The position numbers and the translations under genes are program-made. A stretch of DNA of 34,191 bases from Promethearchaeota archaeon (GTDB lineage Archaea; Asgardarchaeota; Lokiarchaeia; Sigyniarchaeales; SOKP01). Below, in pieces: positions 28,415 through 34,191 of this stretch. A model generated the notes under the pieces. The model made no database searches. It worked only from the letters and a program-made list of their open reading frames with translations, and was not told the origin of the DNA. The stretch covers positions 1 through 34,191 of the forward strand of contig JAEOSD010000009.1 of the NCBI GenBank assembly GCA_016840545.1, given 5' to 3'. Numbering within the stretch: position 1 is the stretch's first letter; the number at the start of each line of letters is the position of its first letter.

Positions 28415-30088
28415 TCACTCAAGAGGAATGGGTATATCTTGGATTTGATTACCTCTCTTTATTAAATGGTCTTCAGGTATAGTTATATACACAGGAATCC
28501 AATTTAATAATCCTTTTGCATTAATATTTTGCTCGTTTTTATTCTCAAATCTCCTTATTTCATATTCTAAAGAATCACCTTTCCTTGCATTATTAGCTAC
28601 TCTTACCAGACCTTCACACAAATATTTTAGATCATCATTTGAACGAAAAATTGGATCACTATCTAACTTCGCAAAGAGAGGGAAAAATCTTTTATGATAG
28701 CCAGAATGTCCTTTAGGACAGTGATCTAAACCCTCTATATTTGGGATAAGGCACCCCTCATCACAGAAATGAAGTGTAAAACCTCTATTATTATTTTGCT
28801 CATGCTCAACTATTTGACCTAATGATATGTTTGTTTTAGCACTACCATTTTTTATTGATTCATATTCTTGAACGCTTACTCTCGTTTTTATGTTGATAAA
28901 ATCATTAATATGGGGGCTTTTTTGAGTAATTTCATTAAACTCATTTTGGACTTTTAAAAGCCCGGAAATACAGGTAGCTCCTGAGCCATAAGAACCAAAG
29001 TATATTGTATCATAAGCACGAGCATAATTCTCAAGAAGATATATAATTTGAGCCCATAATGAAGCATTGTACATATTACCAAAGTGCATTGGTACATTTA
29101 GTTGAGGAAGTACTCTTTCTTTTACATTAGTATTCACCCAATATGAGAGTTTCTCTAAAATCGAAGAAGAATACCCCTTCTCTTTTAGTTTTAAATAAAT
29201 ATATTCTGGTAATACGGCTACATCATGTAAAAAATGATCAAGTTTCTTAATTATGGAAGTTTTAATCTTATTTTTCTCAAATTTAGGTAGTTCATGTAGA
29301 TGTTTTATCCAACGCTTTAGTATTATTTCTTGCATGCATTTTAAAGGTAATTTAGAATAGGGAGCATGAAATGTATAAAAATCCGCTTGAAAATCACCAA
29401 TACTTTTGATTAAATCATCGTAAGCACCAAGTTGGAATTTTAGATATGTATCTTGGGAATATCTACCAAAAGCTCTAGCATTTTTATCATTATGAGGTCT
29501 GAAAAAATCATTAACATTTCCTGAAACCTTACCGAAACTCTTACTAAATTTTGCTATTCGAGGGTTTTTCGAGATAACAAGCCCAATAGCGCCTGACCCT
29601 TGAGTTGGTTCGCCTGAAGAACCAAGGTGATACGAAGAAATGTCTGTGCTAATAATGAGAGCCTTGTTTATAATCTCCTTTTCAATTAAAGCGATTGCAT
29701 TAAGAATTGTTAGCGTTCCGCCAGCGCAAGCATTATATACATCCTGTGTTAATGAATTGGGTGATATCTCTAGCATTTCAGCAAATATATTAGAGATGCT
29801 CTTAGCTGCATACACTTCAGTTTCAGTTCCTACAAATAAAGCATCTATACTCTTAGGGTGTATGCCTCCCCTTTGTAAGGCATTATATCCTGCTTTTAAT
29901 CCAAGAGAAATAACGTCTTCATCGATCTCAGCGACCCTCATTTCTTTACATAATAATCCTTTAGAATATTTTGCTGGATCTACTTTCCTTTCTAATGCAA
30001 GTTCGTGCAGATCGAGGTATGACCTAGGTGCGTAAAAAGCACACGAATCTATGCCAATTTCAGTAAAAAGATAATCGTTTGAAATCAT
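28415..30088 (-). CDS. Hydroxymethylglutaryl-CoA synthase, long form with inserted and C-terminal segments
   Basis: 557 aa; 'QDVYNACAGGTLTILNAI' catalytic Cys, 'DFFRPHNDKNARAFGRYS', 'FHAPYSKLPLKCM' catalytic His, 'MYNASLWAQI', 'YFGSYGSGATCISGLLKV'. Confidence 0.93.
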   Translation of the reverse strand: MISNDYLFTEIGIDSCAFYAPRSYLDLHELALERKVDPAKYSKGLLCKEMRVAEIDEDVISLGLKAGYNALQRGGIHPKSIDALFVGTETEVYAAKSISNIFAEMLEISPNSLTQDVYNACAGGTLTILNAIALIEKEIINKALIISTDISSYHLGSSGEPTQGSGAIGLVISKNPRIAKFSKSFGKVSGNVNDFFRPHNDKNARAFGRYSQDTYLKFQLGAYDDLIKSIGDFQADFYTFHAPYSKLPLKCMQEIILKRWIKHLHELPKFEKNKIKTSIIKKLDHFLHDVAVLPEYIYLKLKEKGYSSSILEKLSYWVNTNVKERVLPQLNVPMHFGNMYNASLWAQIIYLLENYARAYDTIYFGSYGSGATCISGLLKVQNEFNEITQKSPHINDFINIKTRVSVQEYESIKNGSAKTNISLGQIVEHEQNNNRGFTLHFCDEGCLIPNIEGLDHCPKGHSGYHKRFFPLFAKLDSDPIFRSNDDLKYLCEGLVRVANNARKGDSLEYEIRRFENKNEQNINAKGLLNWIPVYITIPEDHLIKRGNQIQDIPIPLE

Positions 30089-30571
30089 GATAGTAATCTA
30101 AGGTAATATTTATTTATTCAAAAACTTATCTATTTAAAAAATTTTATTGTAAAACCATATTCAAGATTAACAATATGAATGATAATTTATTTTCTATTCA
30201 ATTAAATTTTCTTAATTTAGAAATAGTCCTTGTTGGCTATCTCTTTTTTTATTTTACTTCTACGAAATTAAATTTTTTTTCTTAAAAAATCTTTTAATAA
30301 AATAGTTATTTGATTAAAAAAGAATAGGAAAGGAATGTTTTAAACTTTGTGTCTGTTAAACCTAAGTTTCGATATGGTTAACATTATGAACGATTCATAG
30401 TCTTAGAAATATTATTTACTTCAATATTTAAATGAAAAAAATATAGAATATAGATCACCATGAAAAAGAGAATAATTTACATCAATTTTTTAACCAAGTC
30501 TTTATTAAAATTAGTAATATTAAAGTTGATTACAAATTGAAGAATTAAAAAAATATTAAGAGTATTAAAAA

Positions 30572-31690
30572 ATGAATTCGGCTTCCAATGATTTTGACAT
30601 TTTGGTAATAGGTGCTGGTCCAGGCGGCTCAGTTGCCGCTAAGGTTGCGAGAGAAAATGGATATTCAACATGTATAATAGAGAAAGAGCATCTTGGTGAA
30701 AACGGACGGTATAAAGCATGTGGTGGAGCTCTAGCATGGGAGCTTGTAGAGGAGATAGATTATCCAGAAGATAAAATAGAACGTATTATTGAATCCTTAG
30801 AGTTACACCACACTGATGGAGATGATTATTCAAAAAAGGGAAAAGGTGCAGTCATTTGGCGTGGTATTTTTGATAAATTTTTAACAGATATGGCAGTAGA
30901 TGCTGGTGTTATCTTAAGAGATCGAGAAATGTTAACTAACATTGAAAAGAAAGGCGAAAAGTACTGTATTACGACAAATGAAGGAAAATATTGGTCGAAG
31001 TATGTTATTGCTGCTGATGGGGTTACCTCCAAAACATTAAAAATATTGGGATGGCCTTATTTTAAACAGGAAGATATTATTTTGACCATTACCAAAGAAA
31101 TGAAATCAAATAATTCTAAAATCAATAAAGAATTGGGTAAGGATACAGTTCATTTATTTTTTGGGATTAAAGATCTAATTTCTGTAGGGTATGCCTGGTT
31201 ATTTCCAAAAATGGAAACAATAACAGTCGGTTGGGGAAACCAAATTAATTTAGTAAAAAACTCAAGGAAAGAATTTAAAAAATTTGAAAATCTTCAATTT
31301 GTAAAGGGTGCTCTCGAAGATTCAAAATTAGAAATCTTTAAACCACATCTTATTCCAGTAGGAATAAGGCCAAAATTATATGAGGATAATGTTTTTGCTA
31401 TCGGGGATGCAGGGGGTATTGTTGATCCAATTAGCGGAAAAGGAATCCCTTACGCTATGATGTCTGGTAAATTTGCAATTGATTCAATTATTAAATGTGA
31501 GAAAAGAGATAAATTAAACAAATTGGGATTAGAATATGAAAGAATTCTAGACCGCAATTTTTTGAAAGTCCTCAAAGCTAAACGAGTTGCTAGGGATAAA
31601 ATCTTTCAGAATGATGAGAATCTAAAAAAATTCCTTTCTTTATGGGAAAAACACAGAAGTTCTGAAATAATTATGAAGAACTTATTATAA
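30572..31690 (+). CDS. Geranylgeranyl reductase family FAD-dependent oxidoreductase
   Basis: 372 aa; Rossmann 'DILVIGAGPGGSVAAKVARENGYSTCIIEKE', 'KACGGAL', 'VIAADGVTSKTLK', 'FAIGDAGGIVDPISGKGIPYAMMSGKFA'. Confidence 0.92.
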   Translation: MNSASNDFDILVIGAGPGGSVAAKVARENGYSTCIIEKEHLGENGRYKACGGALAWELVEEIDYPEDKIERIIESLELHHTDGDDYSKKGKGAVIWRGIFDKFLTDMAVDAGVILRDREMLTNIEKKGEKYCITTNEGKYWSKYVIAADGVTSKTLKILGWPYFKQEDIILTITKEMKSNNSKINKELGKDTVHLFFGIKDLISVGYAWLFPKMETITVGWGNQINLVKNSRKEFKKFENLQFVKGALEDSKLEIFKPHLIPVGIRPKLYEDNVFAIGDAGGIVDPISGKGIPYAMMSGKFAIDSIIKCEKRDKLNKLGLEYERILDRNFLKVLKAKRVARDKIFQNDENLKKFLSLWEKHRSSEIIMKNLL

Positions 31691-31856
31691 ATTTTCATTT
31701 TTATGGAAAAAAAGCTGTTTTCTTATCCTCTTAGATCCTACGATATCAAATAAAATAACAATTTTTCTTCAATTATTTTTAAATTTATAAAATCTTATTA
31801 TTTAATATATCTTCAATAAGATTATTAGTAGTAATTTCTTAAATTAGGTTAAAATT

Positions 31857-32582
31857 TTGGAAGAGCTCAAAAATATCCAAAAAGAAAAGTTACCGAACCA
31901 TATCGGCTTGATTCTTGATGGAAACAGACGTTGGGCAAGAAAAAGAAATCTTGATCCTAATTTAGGTCATTTAGAAGGATATCGAAACTTAAGGGATCGA
32001 TTATTCGATTTTTATGACGCAGGCATAAGATATGTGACTGTGTACGCTTTATCACTTGAAAATGCCAGAAAAAGAAGCCCCGATGAATTGAAATATATCT
32101 ATAAAATAATTTTTGCTGCTGTTGATTCTGTAAAAAAAGAATCAATAATAAGAGACGAGAAAATTAAAATTAATTTTATAGGAAGATTGCACTTACTTCC
32201 AGAAGATGTTAGAAAAAAGCTTAAAGAGTTAACAGATTTTACTCAAAATTCTGACCAAGCATTCTTAAATGTCTGTATTATGTATGATGGTCAAGAAGAA
32301 ATTGTAGATGCCATTAAAAGGTTGATGAAAGACGGAATTGAACCAGAAAAAATTAATCGTGAATTAGTTAAAAATTATCTACATACAAAGGATTTTCCTG
32401 AGCTAGACTATATTATAAGAACTGGTATGGAGGATGGAGCAAGAATTTCAGGATTTCTGCTCTGGGACGCCTCATATGCAGAATTCAAGTTTAGGGATGA
32501 TTATTGGCCAGATTATACAAAAGAAATGATGATCGAAGATTTATGGGAGTATGTCAATAGAAACAGGCGCAAAGGAGAATGA
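31857..32582 (+). CDS. uppS: Cis-prenyltransferase (polyprenyl/undecaprenyl diphosphate synthase family), TTG start
   Basis: 241 aa; 'LPNHIGLILDGNRRWARKRNLDPNLGHLEGYRNLRD', 'YVTVYALSLENARKRSPDEL', 'DYIIRTGMEDGARISGFLLWDASYAEFKF'. Confidence 0.94.
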   Translation: MEELKNIQKEKLPNHIGLILDGNRRWARKRNLDPNLGHLEGYRNLRDRLFDFYDAGIRYVTVYALSLENARKRSPDELKYIYKIIFAAVDSVKKESIIRDEKIKINFIGRLHLLPEDVRKKLKELTDFTQNSDQAFLNVCIMYDGQEEIVDAIKRLMKDGIEPEKINRELVKNYLHTKDFPELDYIIRTGMEDGARISGFLLWDASYAEFKFRDDYWPDYTKEMMIEDLWEYVNRNRRKGE

Positions 32583-32737
32583 AATGAAATTCTGTAAACT
32601 AAAAGTTTAAAATTAATTACTTTTATGTTGATGTTATAAAGGTATTATACCAGTTTTTCAGAAAGTTACTTAAACAAAATTATTATCTTATATGCTTAAT
32701 TTTAAAATATAACTGAATAAAAGACACAAACGATAAA

Positions 32738-34191
32738 ATGTCCTCCTCAGATCCTGATAAAGTCATTAATCTTACAATAACTAAATTTCCTCAGAACCTT
32801 TTAATTCCTAATGGTGATAATCAAGTATCACTTCAATTAATGAATGCCTCAAATAAGGTTGAAACATTAAAATTCAGTTTTGAAGGAGAGAATTTGGATA
32901 TAAATTATGAACCAAAAGAGTTCAAAAATGAAATAAAATTTGAACCAGGAGAGACCAGAAATATCGATTTGAAATTAACTCCTACGGCAGATGGGTATGG
33001 TAAGTTAACTGTTAACGCTTATTGGATGAAAATTATCCAATATACGGTAAAAGTTCAAAAAATTCGAGATGTGATATCATCAAGTAATATTAAAAAAATT
33101 TTAGGAAATATCCAAGTTTTAACTACCGATTCAGGAGATAAATTTAAACCAAAATCCTTTTTTATTAATAACCAAAAAAATGATCTAAAGAAATTAGAAA
33201 AGGAAATTAAGTCGATGAGGGCGGAATATGAGTCCTATATGCAAAGTCAAGTGCATCCAAGTGAAGCAATTTCTGTTTTAGTGCCTCCAAAACCAGGAAT
33301 TTCCCTCGAGAATATCGATTCAAAAACCAAAATTTTAGCTAAACACTATTTGTCTATAAAAGAGTTCTATAAAGCTTTAGAAACATCATTAAAGTTATCT
33401 AATGAAACAGAAAGGGTTCAATTTTATTATAATTTAATTAGAGCTTATGCTACAGTTGATTTAGATGCTTGTCTACAGGTTATAACAAATCTTAACGATG
33501 AGGTTAAGAAACTTGAAATCATTAATAAGTTAGCATTAGACTTTGTAGATTTAAATCATGATCACATAATAAAAATAGTAAATTTAATAGAGAATCCTTT
33601 GAAAAAAGAAGAAGTTGTAGCTAAAGTTGTAGGGAATGTTCTTAAAAAAGATTTTCAATTAGCTTTAAAGCTCACTTACCTAATTAAAGATGAAGTGCTA
33701 AAAGTAAACGTTTTATTTAATATCACCAAAAACTTACATGAAAGTAAAAATAAGGAAGAAATTTTACGAATTATTAACCAAATTAATCAAATTATTCTAA
33801 ATTCTTCAAAAATTAATCTAAATAATTCTCAACACCCTGCTTACCAATCTTTCAAGAATTCAATCTGCCTTTTAGCGGAATTAGATTGTCCAGAGGCTGC
33901 AGATAAAGTAATCAAAAGTATTGGTACTCAAGATGTTAGAGAGAACATTACAAAAGATTTATTTAATGAAATATATGTATTGGTTGATGAATTACGTACT
34001 AAAATAGAACCAACCTTAATTTTTTCTCAATATTATTTATTAAATGTTTTTGCTTCTAAAATTATTAATGAAGTTACAGATTTTTCCCTAAATGGAGGGA
34101 ATGTGAGTAGTAATCTTTTATCAAGGGATTTTAATTTTAATATTGCATTTTTATCGCTATTTAGCTATGATTTTGGAATTTTCCCAATTAT
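32738..34191 (+). CDS. Partial CDS (runs off the window, about 484 aa seen): beta-sandwich-like N-terminus followed by helical repeats; hypothetical
   Basis: Open reading frame from ATG 32738 to window end without stops, absent from the track. MSSSDPDKVINLTITKFPQNLLIPNGDNQVSLQLMNASNKVETLKFSFEGENLDINYEP... then helical 'KILAKHYLSIKEFYKALETSLKLSNETERVQFYYNLIRAYATVDLDACLQVITNL...'. Confidence 0.8.
   Translation, partial: MSSSDPDKVINLTITKFPQNLLIPNGDNQVSLQLMNASNKVETLKFSFEGENLDINYEPKEFKNEIKFEPGETRNIDLKLTPTADGYGKLTVNAYWMKIIQYTVKVQKIRDVISSSNIKKILGNIQVLTTDSGDKFKPKSFFINNQKNDLKKLEKEIKSMRAEYESYMQSQVHPSEAISVLVPPKPGISLENIDSKTKILAKHYLSIKEFYKALETSLKLSNETERVQFYYNLIRAYATVDLDACLQVITNLNDEVKKLEIINKLALDFVDLNHDHIIKIVNLIENPLKKEEVVAKVVGNVLKKDFQLALKLTYLIKDEVLKVNVLFNITKNLHESKNKEEILRIINQINQIILNSSKINLNNSQHPAYQSFKNSICLLAELDCPEAADKVIKSIGTQDVRENITKDLFNEIYVLVDELRTKIEPTLIFSQYYLLNVFASKIINEVTDFSLNGGNVSSNLLSRDFNFNIAFLSLFSYDFGIFPI

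Noticed and set aside
29640-30035. 131-aa plus-strand ORF
   Set aside because: Antisense to the HMG-CoA synthase gene; no independent support
30175-30285. 36-aa hydrophobic micro-ORF (MNDNLFSIQLNFLNLEIVLVGYLFFYFTSTKLNFFS*) in the HMGS/GGR intergenic gap
   Set aside because: Expected by chance in AT-rich DNA; no SD, no paralog
30100-30570. Longest intergenic gap examined for tRNA, ncRNA or CRISPR repeats
   Set aside because: Only AT-rich sequence seen; no cloverleaf, no regularly spaced repeats recognised

Overview
AT-rich window, most likely from an Asgard (Lokiarchaeota-like) archaeon; this placement is inferred from a roadblock–Ras-like GTPase fusion, an archaeal-type isoprenoid pathway and longin-like domains. 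The right half (about 16.9–32.6 kb) is a dense isoprenoid/lipid locus. It encodes HMG-CoA synthase, class II HMG-CoA reductase, mevalonate kinase, both subunits of phosphomevalonate dehydratase (aconitase X), a UbiD-like anhydromevalonate-phosphate decarboxylase, UbiX with an adjacent LpdD-like prenyl-flavin chaperone candidate, an isopentenyl phosphate kinase–type II IPP isomerase fusion, a GGPP-synthase-like prenyltransferase, a geranylgeranyl reductase and a cis-prenyltransferase. Together these are nearly the whole 'trans-anhydromevalonate phosphate' archaeal mevalonate pathway. The left half carries a Cys/Met-metabolism PLP enzyme, a GPH-type MFS transporter, tandem paralogous multi-TM proteins with a longin/roadblock-like C-terminal domain, TrmO, two DNA methyltransferases, the roadblock–GTPase fusion, an AlkP-superfamily phosphodiesterase and a GH38 alpha-mannosidase. 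The points most worth a second look are: (1) the mevalonate kinase ATP-binding motif is split by exactly 31 nt, with a frame change and a hairpin; (2) the GGPP synthase has no canonical start codon but an ATA placed like a start behind a 13-nt leader shared with ubiX; (3) the IPK–IDI2 fusion; (4) the UbiX/LpdD-like pair serving UbiD; (5) unlisted tandem paralogous micro-ORFs (50 and 57 aa) beside the roadblock–GTPase; (6) the tandem membrane–longin-like receptors; (7) an unlisted open ORF at the right edge with a beta-sandwich plus alpha-solenoid look. No searches were run; all family calls are from motif recognition.
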